Numbered from the stretch's first letter, positions 44,869-54,951 are shown. The stretch is 64,000 nucleotides of DNA from Clostridium sp. K4410.MGS-306 (GCA_000980375.1 LARD01000019.1:1-64000); one strand, 5' to 3'. Translations and numbers: made by a program. Notes: generated from the sequence alone by a model not told the origin.

Positions 44869-45921
44869 ATGACAAGGATAGCTATTGATGCAATGGGCGG
44901 CGACCATGCTCCTCACGAGATTGTAAAAGGTGCTTTGTGGGCTGCTGATGAATATAACGTCGCAATTGAGCTTGTCGGAAAAGAAGACGAAATTAAAAAG
45001 GTCATTGATGAAGTCAAACGTGACGGTATCAGGACTAGTAATATCAATTCTCCCAAGGGAAGAATCAGAGTTGATGTTGATAAACTTGATATCAAGATTA
45101 CTCCTGCTTCCGAAGTTATAGAAATGGGCGAAGCCCCCGGCCAGGCAATAAGAAAGAAAAAAGATTCTTCTATTGTTCTTGCAGTTAAAGCGGTTGCTAC
45201 TGGCAGCTCACAGGCTGTTGTTGCCGCCGGTTCTACAGGCGCAGCTATGGCCTCAAGCTTATTTGGCCTCGGCAGATTACCGGGTATAGAAAGACCGGCT
45301 ATTGCTACAACTTTGCCTACAATGAAGACACCTGTTGTTTTAATTGATGCAGGTGCAAACAGCAATTGTACTGCAGAGATGCTTTATCAGTTTGCTATTA
45401 TGGGCTCTGCTTTTTCAAAAAATGTACTCGGTATGGAAAATCCCAGAATTGGTGTTTTGAATATCGGAGAAGAGGCTGGCAAAGGCAATGAGCTTGCTCA
45501 GGCTGCATACAAGCTGCTGGAAGAAAATAAAGACGGTTTAAATTTTGTTGGCAACGTTGAAGGTAAAGAAATTTTTCTCGGTGATTGCGACGTTGTTGTT
45601 TGCGACGGGTTTGTCGGTAACGTTGCGTTAAAGAGTATTGAGGGTGCGTCTTCAATGCTGTTCAAGATGATAATGCAAGAGTTTAAAAGAGACCCTATTT
45701 CTATGATTATTGGTTTGCTTGCAAAATCAGCAATGAAAAGAATTTTTAAAAGAATTAACTATGAAGAATTCGGCGGTGCTTTGCTTTTGGGTGTTAAAGG
45801 CATCACTGTTATCTCTCACGGCAGAAGCATGGCTTATGCAATAAAAAATGCTGTCAGAGTGGCAAAAGAAGCTGTTGAATCAGATGTTAATAAGAAAATA
45901 TCAGAATTTTACGAAGGATAG
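44869..45921 (+). CDS. plsX: Phosphate acyltransferase PlsX
   Basis: Makes acyl-phosphate from acyl-ACP for phospholipid synthesis. IAIDAMGGDHAP at the N-terminus, GEAPGQAIRKKKDSS, AAGSTGAAMASSLFGLGRLPGIERPAIA-type core (about residues 122-145) and CDGFVGNVALK are family signatures. ATG 44869 is preferred; the longer start at 44833 lies before the ribosome site. Confidence 0.95.
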   Translation: MTRIAIDAMGGDHAPHEIVKGALWAADEYNVAIELVGKEDEIKKVIDEVKRDGIRTSNINSPKGRIRVDVDKLDIKITPASEVIEMGEAPGQAIRKKKDSSIVLAVKAVATGSSQAVVAAGSTGAAMASSLFGLGRLPGIERPAIATTLPTMKTPVVLIDAGANSNCTAEMLYQFAIMGSAFSKNVLGMENPRIGVLNIGEEAGKGNELAQAAYKLLEENKDGLNFVGNVEGKEIFLGDCDVVVCDGFVGNVALKSIEGASSMLFKMIMQEFKRDPISMIIGLLAKSAMKRIFKRINYEEFGGALLLGVKGITVISHGRSMAYAIKNAVRVAKEAVESDVNKKISEFYEG

Positions 45922-45926
45922 AATCT

Positions 45927-46934
45927 ATGTCATTAAATTTAATTCCTGTTATGATTGCAGGCGTGGGCTATGGAGTACCTGATACGGTAATAACAAACGA
46001 TGATTTAACAAAACTCGTTGATACAAGTGATGAATGGATTACCACAAGAACAGGTATAAAAGAAAGACGAGTTGTTTCAGGTGAAGAAAACGCTGTTACT
46101 CTCGGTATTAAAGCTGCAAAAAATGCTTTGGAAAAGGCAAAAATGGATGCAAAAGATGTTGATATGATTATTGCCGCAGCATCTGTTCCTGCTCATCCTT
46201 ATCCTTCTACTGCTTGTGAAATACAAGCTGCAATAGGTGCTGACAAAGCAGCTGCTTTTGATATCACCGCTGCTTGTACAGGAATGATTTATGCAATGAA
46301 TATTGCAAAAGCGTTTATCTCTTCAGGTATTTATAAAAATATTCTTTTGGTTGCAACAGATGCAAACTCAAAATTTATAGATTGGTATGACAGAACAAGC
46401 TGTGTGTTATTTGGCGATGGCGCCGGCGCATTTGTTCTAAAAGAATCTGTAGACGGTGTTGATGACATTATTGCAATGGATATGCACTCAAACGGTAAAG
46501 ACGGTGATTTCATAAAAATGCCGATGAATGGCGAAAATTGCCCGCTTGTGGAACCCTGTGAGCAAAAGAAACAAAAAATTGTGATGAACGGCAGAGAGGT
46601 ATACAAATTTGTTGTTACAACAATGCCTGAATCTATAAGTAATTGTCTTGAAAAAGCAGGTCTTACTCCTGATGATGTTGACTATTTAATACCTCATCAG
46701 GCAAACTACAGAATTATTGAGGCGATGGCTTCAAGATTAAACTACAGTGATGAAAAAATTATTGTTAACCTTCAAAAATATGGCAATACATCAGCTGCTT
46801 CTATTCCTCTTGCAATGGCAGAAGGCATTGAAGAAGGTAAAATCAAGCTTCCTTGTAAAGCTATCTTGAGCGGTTTTGGTGCAGGACTTACTTGGGGCAC
46901 TGTTATTGTAAGATTACGTGAAGGTATTGCATAG
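45927..46934 (+). CDS. fabH: Beta-ketoacyl-ACP synthase III
   Basis: Starts fatty-acid synthesis by condensing acetyl-CoA with malonyl-ACP. Catalytic triad: C117 in AACTGMIYAM, His in LIPHQANYRI and Asn in YGNTSAAS. 335 residues, full length. Lies 5 bases after plsX and 18 before fabD. Confidence 0.95.
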   Translation: MSLNLIPVMIAGVGYGVPDTVITNDDLTKLVDTSDEWITTRTGIKERRVVSGEENAVTLGIKAAKNALEKAKMDAKDVDMIIAAASVPAHPYPSTACEIQAAIGADKAAAFDITAACTGMIYAMNIAKAFISSGIYKNILLVATDANSKFIDWYDRTSCVLFGDGAGAFVLKESVDGVDDIIAMDMHSNGKDGDFIKMPMNGENCPLVEPCEQKKQKIVMNGREVYKFVVTTMPESISNCLEKAGLTPDDVDYLIPHQANYRIIEAMASRLNYSDEKIIVNLQKYGNTSAASIPLAMAEGIEEGKIKLPCKAILSGFGAGLTWGTVIVRLREGIA

Positions 46935-46952
46935 ATATTAAGGAGAAATAAT

Positions 46953-47885
46953 ATGGGTAAAGTTGCGTTTGTATTCCCCGGACAGGGCTCACAATCTGTT
47001 GGAATGGGTAAATCCTTATATGAAACTTCTGTTGCAGCTAAAGAAATTTTTGACAAAGCTGATGAAGTTTTGGGCAGAAGTATTTCCAAAATGTGTTTTG
47101 ATGGTCCTGAAGAAGATTTGAAGCAGACGATAAATACTCAGCCGGCTATTCTTGTGACATCAATTGCAGCATTGGAAGCTTTGAAAGAAAAAACAGATGT
47201 AAAACCTGATTATGTAGCAGGTCACTCGTTGGGAGAATACGGTGCATATTATGCAGCAGGTGTTATAGATTTTTCAACAGCAATGAAACTCATTGACAAA
47301 CGTGCTAAAGAAATGAATGCTGCTGCAGAATCTACAAAAGGTGCAATGACTGCTGTAATCGGCATGTCAAAGGAAGCTATCCTTGATACTATTGAAAAAA
47401 TTGATGGTATGGTGTCTGTTGCAAATTACAACTCTCCCTCACAAATCGTTATTACAGGTGAGGCTGATGCCGTAGCAAAAGCCAATGATGCTTTAAAAGA
47501 TGCCGGAGCAAAAAGAGTTATTCCTCTTCCTGTTTCAGGCGGTTTTCATTCAATGCTTATGGAAGAAGCAAGTGTTAAATTCTCTGAAATATTAGATGAC
47601 TGTGATATTAAAGACGCACAGATTCCTGTTTTTACAAATGTTGATGCTGAACCCACAACAGCTGCGATTAGATTTAAGGCTAAAATGACAGCTCAGATTT
47701 ATTCTTCTGTAATGTGGACACAAACTGTAGAAAAAATGGCTGCAGATGGTGTTGATACAATTGTAGAAATCGGCCCCGGCAAAGTTCTTGCCGGTCTTGT
47801 AAAAAAGACAAATCCTGCAATCAATGTGCTGAATGTTTTTGACGAAGAATCATTAAAAGCGGCAGTTGAAGCTTTAAAAAAATAA
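46953..47885 (+). CDS. fabD: Malonyl-CoA:ACP transacylase
   Basis: Moves malonyl from CoA to ACP. Nucleophile S92 in GHSLGEYGA, FPGQGSQ at the N-terminus and SGGFHSMLM holding the His. Strong AAGGAG ribosome site. In the fab cluster. Confidence 0.95.
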   Translation: MGKVAFVFPGQGSQSVGMGKSLYETSVAAKEIFDKADEVLGRSISKMCFDGPEEDLKQTINTQPAILVTSIAALEALKEKTDVKPDYVAGHSLGEYGAYYAAGVIDFSTAMKLIDKRAKEMNAAAESTKGAMTAVIGMSKEAILDTIEKIDGMVSVANYNSPSQIVITGEADAVAKANDALKDAGAKRVIPLPVSGGFHSMLMEEASVKFSEILDDCDIKDAQIPVFTNVDAEPTTAAIRFKAKMTAQIYSSVMWTQTVEKMAADGVDTIVEIGPGKVLAGLVKKTNPAINVLNVFDEESLKAAVEALKK

Positions 47886-47939
47886 CAAAACTCAAATTAA
47901 ACGATAAGAACGATAAGAATTAACATTAAGGAGAAAATT

Positions 47940-48671
47940 ATGTCAGAAAAAAAAGTTGCATTAATTACGGGTGGCTCAAGGGGTATAGGTTTGGCTTGCG
48001 CATTAGAACTTGCAAAAGCAGGATGTGACATCATTATCAATGATATTTGTGATGCAGAAAAAGCTCAACCGGCTATCGATGAAATCAAAAATTTGGGCGT
48101 TAATGCATATTTCTATCAATTTGATGTTTCAAATGACGAACAAGTTCAGGCTGCAGTTGATAAAATGATATCTGAACATGGTAAAATTGACATTCTTTTG
48201 AACAATGCAGGTATCACAAAAGACGGCTTGTTTATAAGAATGGATATGGAACAATGGGAAAGAGTTATTAAAATCAACTTAACAAGTGCTTATTGTGTAA
48301 CTCATGCTGTTGTTAAGTACATGATGAAAGCTCGTCAGGGTTCTATTATCAACATGTCAAGTATTGTAGGCCGCCACGGTAATGCCGGTCAAGCTAATTA
48401 TTCAGCATCAAAAGCTGGTCTTATCGGTTTAACTCAAACGTTAGCTAAAGAATTAGGCTCAAGAAATATCAGAGTAAATGCAGTATGTCCTGGATTTATT
48501 CAAACAGCAATGACTGCAGAATTGGCTAACCTCGATGAATACTTAAAAGCTATTCCTATGAAAAGACTTGGTACACCTGAAGATATTGCTAAAGTTGTTA
48601 AATTCTTGGCTCTTGATACAGACTATGTTACAGGTCAGGCTATCGAAGTTGCCGGCGGTTTGATGATATAA
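47940..48671 (+). CDS. fabG: 3-oxoacyl-ACP reductase
   Basis: NADPH-dependent short-chain reductase of the fatty-acid cycle. TGGSRGIGLA (residues 10-19) binds NADPH, NNAG follows, and the catalytic S-Y-x3-K is in MSSIVG and YSASK. 243 residues. Followed by a terminator before acpP. Confidence 0.95.
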   Translation: MSEKKVALITGGSRGIGLACALELAKAGCDIIINDICDAEKAQPAIDEIKNLGVNAYFYQFDVSNDEQVQAAVDKMISEHGKIDILLNNAGITKDGLFIRMDMEQWERVIKINLTSAYCVTHAVVKYMMKARQGSIINMSSIVGRHGNAGQANYSASKAGLIGLTQTLAKELGSRNIRVNAVCPGFIQTAMTAELANLDEYLKAIPMKRLGTPEDIAKVVKFLALDTDYVTGQAIEVAGGLMI

Positions 48672-48696
48672 TTAGGATCATACAAATTATTTTAAA

Positions 48697-48737
48697 CAAA
48701 AGGCTTTCTTTATAAATGGAAAGCCTTTTGTTTAATT
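48697..48737 (+). terminator. fabG terminator
   Basis: A perfect 12-bp stem (CAAAAGGCTTTC with GAAAGCCTTTTG) and T-rich tail, ending the yceD-to-fabG operon before acpP. Confidence 0.85.
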
Positions 48738-48807
48738 TTTTAGGGCAAAATATGTTCTAAATTATTTGTAAATAATCTTTAAAACTCGATACTAACGCTT
48801 TACAAAA

Positions 48808-48835
48808 TTGCATATTTATATTGAAATAGTATAAT
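48808..48835 (+). promoter_or_regulatory. acpP promoter
   Basis: TTGCAT (48808-48813), 16-bp spacer, TATAAT (48830-48835), about 36 bp upstream of the acpP leader's ribosome site. Gives acpP its own transcription. Confidence 0.65.
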
Positions 48836-48878
48836 AGTAATGAAAATACGTAGTTAATCAAAATGAGGATGAAAAAAC

Positions 48879-49112
48879 ATGAGTACAGTTCTTGAGAGAG
48901 TAAAAAAAGTTGTAGTTGATCAATTAAGCGTAGACGAAAATTTAGTTACTCCTGAAGCAAGCTTCACAGCTGATTTGGGCGCTGATTCTTTGGATACAGT
49001 TGAATTGGTTATGGCTTTTGAAGAAGAATTCGGATGCGAAATTCCTGATGAAGAAGCTGAAAAAATCGCTACAGTTCAAGATGCAGTAAACTATATTGAA
49101 TCTCATTCATAG
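48879..49112 (+). CDS. acpP: Acyl carrier protein
   Basis: 77 residues. [19 protein letters not shown] holds S37, the site for the 4'-phosphopantetheine arm. Acidic throughout. Own promoter and downstream hairpin allow high expression. Standard position between fabG and fabF. Confidence 0.97.
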   Translation: MSTVLERVKKVVVDQLSVDENLVTPEASFTADLGADSLDTVELVMAFEEEFGCEIPDEEAEKIATVQDAVNYIESHS

Positions 49113-49134
49113 TTTAAGGCTATAAAATTTTTAA

Positions 49135-49165
49135 TTGCGGGGAGCATGAATAATACTCCCCGCAA
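49135..49165 (+). other. Hairpin downstream of acpP
   Basis: A perfect 10-bp stem (TTGCGGGGAG with CTCCCCGCAA) but no T tract after it, so it may stabilise the 3' end of acpP mRNA or allow partial readthrough into fabF. Confidence 0.5.
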
Positions 49166-49234
49166 CTATTAAAAACTATTAAAGGGGATTTTTATATTAT
49201 CCCGTTCGAGTTTAAGAAAAAGGTTTACAAAACA

Positions 49235-50491
49235 ATGAGCAAAAGAAGAGTAGTTGTTACAGGTTTAGGGATTGTTTCTCCGTTTGGCGTTGGAGTCGAA
49301 AAATTTTGGAACAGTCTTTTGGAAGGAAAAAGCGGAATTTCTACTATTGAACATATTTCGCTTGAAGGTCACACAGTGCATATTGCAGGTGAAGTAAAAG
49401 ATTTTAAACCTGAAGAATATCTTGACCCTAAAGATGCAAGAAGAATGGACAGATATAATCAGTTTGCTATGGTTGCTGCTGATGAGGCTATTGCTGATTC
49501 AGGAATCGTCGCAGGCGAAAATGTTGATCCCTACAGATACGGTGTTATTGTAGGTTCTGCAGCAGGCGGTTTTGATACATTCGAAAAACAACATGATATT
49601 ATTACGGCAAAAGGCCCGACAAAATGCTCACCATTCACTGTTCCTATGATTATTTCAGACATGGGTGCAGGCAGAATATCTATCAAACACGGTGCAAAAG
49701 GCGTAAACAAGGCAGTCGTTACAGCATGTGCAACTTCTGCTCATTCTGTGGGTGATGCTTTCCGCTCTATCCAATGGGATGATGCTGATGTTATTGTTGC
49801 AGGCGGTGCTGAAGCTGTTATTACAAAACTCGGTATAGGTGCGTTCACCAGCGCAAGAACATTGTCAAAACACAATGACGAACCGCAAAAAGCTTCAAGA
49901 CCTTATGACAAAGACCGTGATGGATTTATTATGTCAGAAGGTGCTGCAGTGTTAATTCTTGAAGAATTGGAACACGCTAAAAAACGCGGCGCTAAAATTT
50001 ATGCAGAAGTTGTTGGCTATGGTCAAACAGCTGATGCTTATGATATTGTTGCTCCTGCTTCTGACGGTGCCGGTGCTGCAATGGCAATGAAACTTGCTGT
50101 TAAAGATGCAGGTATTGAGCCTAAAGATGTTAATTATGTAAACGCTCACGGAACAAGTACAGGTCTTGGTGATATTGCCGAATCTCAAGCTATTGCAAGA
50201 GTGTTTGGTGATCTTTCTACAAATCCTGATTTAAAAGTAAGCTCTACAAAATCTATGCACGGCCATATGCTTGGTGCAACAGGTGCTGCTGAGTCTATAG
50301 TTTGTATCGAAGCTATTAACAACGGCATTGTTCCTCCTACTATCAATCTTGATAATCAAGATGAAGCTGTTGCTGATTTGAACTATGTTCCGCACAAACC
50401 GCAAAAGGCTGAAATTAAATATGCATTAACAAACTCATTTGGCTTTGGCGGCCACAATGCTTCAATTCTGTTTAAAAAATATGAAGCATAA
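49235..50491 (+). CDS. fabF: Beta-ketoacyl-ACP synthase II
   Basis: Elongating condensing enzyme of fatty-acid synthesis. Cys in TACATSAHSV, His residues in NAHGTSTGLGD and STKSMHGHMLGATGA. 418 residues. Ends at a bidirectional terminator shared with dnaX. Confidence 0.96.
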   Translation: MSKRRVVVTGLGIVSPFGVGVEKFWNSLLEGKSGISTIEHISLEGHTVHIAGEVKDFKPEEYLDPKDARRMDRYNQFAMVAADEAIADSGIVAGENVDPYRYGVIVGSAAGGFDTFEKQHDIITAKGPTKCSPFTVPMIISDMGAGRISIKHGAKGVNKAVVTACATSAHSVGDAFRSIQWDDADVIVAGGAEAVITKLGIGAFTSARTLSKHNDEPQKASRPYDKDRDGFIMSEGAAVLILEELEHAKKRGAKIYAEVVGYGQTADAYDIVAPASDGAGAAMAMKLAVKDAGIEPKDVNYVNAHGTSTGLGDIAESQAIARVFGDLSTNPDLKVSSTKSMHGHMLGATGAAESIVCIEAINNGIVPPTINLDNQDEAVADLNYVPHKPQKAEIKYALTNSFGFGGHNASILFKKYEA

Positions 50492-50503
50492 GAATTAAAC
50501 TTC

Positions 50504-50540
50504 AAAAAAAAGACCTCTTTTTTAAAGAGGTCTTTTTTTT
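50504..50540. terminator. Bidirectional terminator of fabF and dnaX
   Basis: A 17-bp stem (A8-GACCTCTTT with AAAGAGGTC-T8) and a 3-base loop. dnaX's stop overlaps the right arm. Confidence 0.9.
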
Positions 50541-52467
50541 ATTCGATATACTTTCCGTTAAAAAGCTCCATAACCATTTTTGATTGGTCGGACAGATTTT
50601 CCGCTATTTCTTGATTAGAGTTTGTATTTTCGCTTTGTGTCATTGTAGAATAAGCTGAACCTTTTGCTGCTGGAGGCGAGAGAGTTTCTTTTAGCAGCAT
50701 TGCATTTTCTGCCTCTTCTTCTGTTTCATTTACTTTCGGTGCAGCGGGAACCTGTTTTTTTTCTAATTTTTCAAGAGCCGGTTTGATATTTTGTGGTTCC
50801 GGATCGGATGCATCTGCAAGTTTTATGTGGATATTTATGTCATCAACATTAAAATAGCTCATAGCAGCTTTTTTTAATGGTGCATTTTTGGAAACATCCT
50901 GTGCTTGCTTAACGAATATTTCTTTCAAAAACGCAATTGTAACACCGTCTTTGCTCAATTCTACAGGGCGTGAAAGATTGTAGAAAAACATTCTTGAAGG
51001 AATACTCTCAATGTTTTGTAAAATACCTTGCCATGCTGTTGCTATATCTGCCGAAGCAGCGTTGTTTGAGCTTGCAGCTGTTTCTTTAGATGCTTGTACC
51101 TCTGCTGCAACAGGCTCAGGCTTTGGCTCTGATACAACAGGTTTAGGGGCTTCTGTTTCCCTGGGTTTTAAAGCTTCCTGTTCAACATGCTGTTGTGCTG
51201 CAGGCATTGGTGGCTGCGTTGACTGAGGAGCTTGAACAGGCGCAGCTGCAGGCTTAAAGACAGGAGGTGCCTGTACAACAGAAGACGGTTTTATTTCTCC
51301 TGACACAACATTTGCCTCCAGACGCTCTATTCTTTCGAGCAGTTGTGCATAAGAAGAATATTTTACGTTAGATGAAAGCTCTATAATACAAAGCTCGAGC
51401 CAGAGATATCTATTTGTTGTTTCTTTTATTTCTTTTGAATAATAGGACAATCTTTCTATTGTATAGAGCATTTGCTCCGGCTCAATGGCTTCGGACTGTT
51501 CTCTCAATTTGAGTATGTGTGCTTCGCTTAGCTGGGTAAGCTCTGCTGCAATTTTTCTGTCTGTACAATTTTTGACAACGAGCATATTTCTGAAAAATTG
51601 TATTAAATTAGTGATAATCTGAAACGGCTCATTACCTTTGTTATAAACTTTATCAAGCAGCTCTATTGCATTTTGTGTTTGTGATTCGAGAATAGAATTG
51701 CTCAAATCAAAGAGTGTTTCAAAAGACAGCCTGCCGAGCATTTCATTTACATCATCAGAAGATATCTCTTTGTCAGCATCAAGCACACTTATCTGGTCTA
51801 AAAGTGCAAGAGAATCTCTCATCCCGCCGGCAGAGCTTCTTGCTATGGTATAAAGTGCATCTTGAGTTATGCTTATGTTTTCCTGTTCGCATATGTATTG
51901 AAGTCTAGCTACGATATCTTCCGTAGTAATGCGTCTAAAATCAAACCTCTGGCATCTTGAAATAATTGTATCCAAAACTTTATGAGGTTCTGTTGTTGCA
52001 AGGATAAAGATGACATTTTCTGGCGGCTCTTCCAGAGTTTTTAACAAGGTGTTAAAAGCCTCTGTTGTGAGCATATGGACTTCGTCAATTATGTAAATTT
52101 TGAAACGTCCGTTAACAGGTACAAACTGGATTTTTTCAAGAATATTTCTTGCATCTTCCACTTTTCTGTTAGACGCAGCATCGATTTCAATAACATCTAT
52201 TGGCGTTGAATTTGTAATATCTTTACAGCTCGGGCATTCTCCGCATGGTTCCAGGGTTGGACCTTTGGCGCAATTCAGAGATTTTGCAATAATTCTTGCT
52301 GTAGTGGTTTTTCCTGTACCTCTGGGACCGCACAAGAGGTATGCGTGAGATATTTTATTAAGGTTAATAGCATTAGACAGTGCTTTAACAATATTTTCCT
52401 GACCAATTAAATCCTTAAAAGTTTGGGGTCTGTATTTTCTGTATAAAGGTAAGTATCTTTGTGTCAA
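50539..52467 (-). CDS. dnaX: DNA polymerase III subunit gamma/tau
   Basis: Clamp-loader ATPase. Start at TTG 52467 (MTQRYLPLYRKYRPQTF), chosen for the GGAGC 7 nt before it; the longer ORF has a non-family N-terminus. Walker A CGPRGTGKTTTA (about 46-57), zinc Cys in EPCGECPSC, Walker B IIDEVHML, SRC arginine finger in ISRCQRF. From about residue 390 a Pro/Ala/Gln/Lys-rich tau tail. An A8 run near codon 568 might allow slippage. Confidence 0.93.
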   Translation of the reverse strand: MTQRYLPLYRKYRPQTFKDLIGQENIVKALSNAINLNKISHAYLLCGPRGTGKTTTARIIAKSLNCAKGPTLEPCGECPSCKDITNSTPIDVIEIDAASNRKVEDARNILEKIQFVPVNGRFKIYIIDEVHMLTTEAFNTLLKTLEEPPENVIFILATTEPHKVLDTIISRCQRFDFRRITTEDIVARLQYICEQENISITQDALYTIARSSAGGMRDSLALLDQISVLDADKEISSDDVNEMLGRLSFETLFDLSNSILESQTQNAIELLDKVYNKGNEPFQIITNLIQFFRNMLVVKNCTDRKIAAELTQLSEAHILKLREQSEAIEPEQMLYTIERLSYYSKEIKETTNRYLWLELCIIELSSNVKYSSYAQLLERIERLEANVVSGEIKPSSVVQAPPVFKPAAAPVQAPQSTQPPMPAAQQHVEQEALKPRETEAPKPVVSEPKPEPVAAEVQASKETAASSNNAASADIATAWQGILQNIESIPSRMFFYNLSRPVELSKDGVTIAFLKEIFVKQAQDVSKNAPLKKAAMSYFNVDDINIHIKLADASDPEPQNIKPALEKLEKKQVPAAPKVNETEEEAENAMLLKETLSPPAAKGSAYSTMTQSENTNSNQEIAENLSDQSKMVMELFNGKYIE

Positions 52468-52529
52468 AATTTTGCTCCGAATCAAGTCCTGTAATATAAT
52501 TATACGAGAAAACATCGGAAAAATAAAAT

Positions 52530-53423
52530 ATGAGACCAATAATACCTGAAAAAATTAAAAAAGGCGCAACCATCGGCTTTTTGGCGGTATCCGGAGATAT
52601 CAAAGATTATGCAAAACTTGAGCAGGCAAAAGTTGAATTTGAAAAACGCGGTTTTAATGTTGTAATATCTCAAACAGCCGTGACAAGAAAAAGATATCTG
52701 TGTGCAGACGATATAGCAAGAGCTAATGCGCTAAACGAATTTTTTAAAAAACCTGAAATAGACGCTATAATAGCTTGTCGAGGGGGATATGGCGCTATAA
52801 GGATTCTTGACAAAATAGACTATGAGGCAATAAAACAGAATCCAAAATTTTTTGGCGGGTATTCTGATATAACTGCGTTGCAGTTGATGATTTACAAAAA
52901 AACAGGTCTTGTGACATATAACAGCCCGATGGCTTATTCTGATTTTGGTTGCGAAACAACGCAATATACAACCCAATCTTTCTTTGATGCATTAACAAAC
53001 GGCATAAATGAATTGTTCATAGATTCTCCTCATGTATTTTTTAACGGAGCATCCGCTGGTGTTTTGTGGGGCGGGAATCTTTCTACCATACAATCGTTAT
53101 GCGGATTGGATTTTTTACCGGATGAAAAATTTATCTTTGTTGCAGAAGATATAAATGAACCTGTTTACAAAATAGATAAAATGTTCACTCAGCTATTGAA
53201 TATCCCTGCTTTTAAAAATAATCTTTCTGCTGTTGTTCTTGGTGATTTTTCAGGCATTGATAACGAAAGATATTTTAACGAATATTTTACAGAACTTGCT
53301 CAAGAGTTAAAAATTCCTTTTACTGGTGGATTAAAGTTTGGTCACGAAAAAGACAAACAAACTTTTCCAATAGGTGTGAATGCAATTGTTGACACAAACC
53401 TTGGCAAAATTTTTATTAAGTAA
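52530..53423 (+). CDS. LD-carboxypeptidase (family S66)
   Basis: Cuts the D-Ala from tetrapeptides in peptidoglycan recycling (LdcA type), or resists microcin C-like compounds (MccF type). Nucleophile S112 in GGYSDITAL; catalytic Glu in FVAEDINEP and His in FGHEKDKQTFPIG. Cytoplasmic. Overlaps the LptF/G gene by 8 bases at the 3' end. Confidence 0.88.
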   Translation: MRPIIPEKIKKGATIGFLAVSGDIKDYAKLEQAKVEFEKRGFNVVISQTAVTRKRYLCADDIARANALNEFFKKPEIDAIIACRGGYGAIRILDKIDYEAIKQNPKFFGGYSDITALQLMIYKKTGLVTYNSPMAYSDFGCETTQYTTQSFFDALTNGINELFIDSPHVFFNGASAGVLWGGNLSTIQSLCGLDFLPDEKFIFVAEDINEPVYKIDKMFTQLLNIPAFKNNLSAVVLGDFSGIDNERYFNEYFTELAQELKIPFTGGLKFGHEKDKQTFPIGVNAIVDTNLGKIFIK

Positions 53424-54549
53424 TTGTATAAACTTTTCTGTAATAAAGCATAGAACCAAGAATAAAAAGCACGAAGTTTGGTATCCATGCTGCCAAAAAC
53501 GGTGATATTGCCATTGTTTCACCAAACGAGAGAGACAGTGCTCTTAACAGGTAATAAAGGAAAATAATCAAAATACTGAATAAGAATCCTCTATTATATC
53601 TTACTCTGGGCGGAGTGATAGCCAGCGGCACACCTAACAATACAAGAACTACTGTTGTTACAGGAAATGCAAATTTGTTATACAACTCTATTTTAAATAA
53701 CGAATGTGTTTTGGGGTCATGTTTTTTGGCATTTTTTTCAACATATTTCCACAAGGCGATTACGTTATACTGGGTTGCTTCTTCTTCTGTCAGTGCATCT
53801 TTCACATCCATACCAAAGTCTACAATAGACTGGCTGAACCACGTGGTGTTAAGGATTTTGCCGTCTTTGTTCATTGTGTATACGGCACCTCTGTTAAACT
53901 GCCAGCCTTCAGGACTTGTTTTTCCTGTTTGTGACTGGATAACCTGGATTGTTTTTTCATTGGAAAAATCGACAACAGATACGTTTTTGAGTGTGTTATC
54001 TTCACATTTTTGTACAAAGAAAAGACGTTTCATCGATTTTCTGCCTTCAGCATCTTCTTTGATTTCTTTAAAGGTAAAATTTTGCTTACCGTTTGGAATA
54101 TTTTTTTGTCCTAAAGCCCATACTGCAAGGGTTTTAGATTGAGAATTTGTGACAGGTACAATAGTTTCGTTAACAATAAAAGTTAACAGTGCCATTGCTG
54201 TTGCAAATATAAAAATCGGTTTTGCAATACGGTTTAACCCTACACCGCAAGCACGCATAACCGTTATTTCCGACGAAAGGCTCAATCTGTTGAGTGTCAT
54301 AACTGTAGAAAAAAGTACACTCATTGGTATTGCCATAACGATTACCTGCGGCAAATTCAACAAAACAATCATAAGCGCAATGTTGAAAGGGATTCCGTAA
54401 AGAGTGATTTGTTTAATTAAAGTGATAAAAGTATCGGACGCAAAAATTATAGAGGTAAAAATAACAATCCCCATTATGAAGATTTCAAGAACCTGTATTA
54501 ATATATATCTGTCCAGTATGCTTAACTTGTTAAAAAGTTTGTTGTGCAT
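53416..54549 (-). CDS. LptF/LptG-family LPS export permease
   Basis: YjgP/YjgQ family, 377 residues, with six membrane helices: three near the N-terminus (about residues 15-120) and three at the end (about 290-370), separated by a periplasmic jellyroll. It forms the inner-membrane part of the LptBFGC exporter. Only one such gene is seen in this window, so it may act as a homodimer or its partner may lie elsewhere. Confidence 0.85.
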   Translation of the reverse strand: MHNKLFNKLSILDRYILIQVLEIFIMGIVIFTSIIFASDTFITLIKQITLYGIPFNIALMIVLLNLPQVIVMAIPMSVLFSTVMTLNRLSLSSEITVMRACGVGLNRIAKPIFIFATAMALLTFIVNETIVPVTNSQSKTLAVWALGQKNIPNGKQNFTFKEIKEDAEGRKSMKRLFFVQKCEDNTLKNVSVVDFSNEKTIQVIQSQTGKTSPEGWQFNRGAVYTMNKDGKILNTTWFSQSIVDFGMDVKDALTEEEATQYNVIALWKYVEKNAKKHDPKTHSLFKIELYNKFAFPVTTVVLVLLGVPLAITPPRVRYNRGFLFSILIIFLYYLLRALSLSFGETMAISPFLAAWIPNFVLFILGSMLYYRKVYTIT

Positions 54550-54571
54550 TCGTTTTTACTCAATTACGTTT

Positions 54572-54892
54572 CTAATTGTTGTGCTCAATTTCATCTTGTT
54601 TTATAAAATTGCATTGAGCCTCGAGTTTTTTATCTTCCATATTAACGATTAAATCCTGTATGTCTTTGATTTTGCCCAGTGCAAAACCTGTCTCGGCATA
54701 CAAAACGCAATCATTGCAGATTCTGATTCCGTCATAAACAACGGAGCCGGCAAGAGGTTTTTCTTCGCCGCAGCACTGGCAGTCAAACATATCGAACTCA
54801 CAATCCGGGTTTTCTTCAATGTCATCAGCCTTCATCTGTGCAACCACAGCCTGCATGTCTTCTATAATTTTTAACTCTTCTTCTTTATTCAT
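54572..54892 (-). CDS. Small zinc-ribbon protein, 106 aa
   Basis: C38-x2-C41 and C59-x2-C62 with a strand between them make a zinc ribbon, flanked by charged helices. Function not recognised. A TATAAT box lies 7 nt before the ATG and there is no ribosome site, so a leaderless mRNA is likely. Divergent from marR, sharing a 100-bp regulatory region. Confidence 0.7.
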   Translation of the reverse strand: MNKEEELKIIEDMQAVVAQMKADDIEENPDCEFDMFDCQCCGEEKPLAGSVVYDGIRICNDCVLYAETGFALGKIKDIQDLIVNMEDKKLEAQCNFIKQDEIEHNN

Positions 54893-54922
54893 AACTTATA
54901 TTATATCGTAAAAAATACTAAC

Positions 54923-54951
54923 TTGACTATAATAAATAATTTTAATATTAT
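54923..54951 (+). promoter_or_regulatory. marR promoter
   Basis: TTGACT (54923-54928), 17-bp spacer, TATTAT (54946-54951), directly followed by the operator repeats. Confidence 0.7.

Noticed and set aside
49135..49165. Rho-independent terminator of acpP
   Set aside because: The stem is excellent but no T tract follows; listed as a hairpin only.
53615..54142. 175-codon plus-strand ORF inside the LptF/G gene
   Set aside because: Antisense shadow; the minus-strand frame encodes a clear permease.
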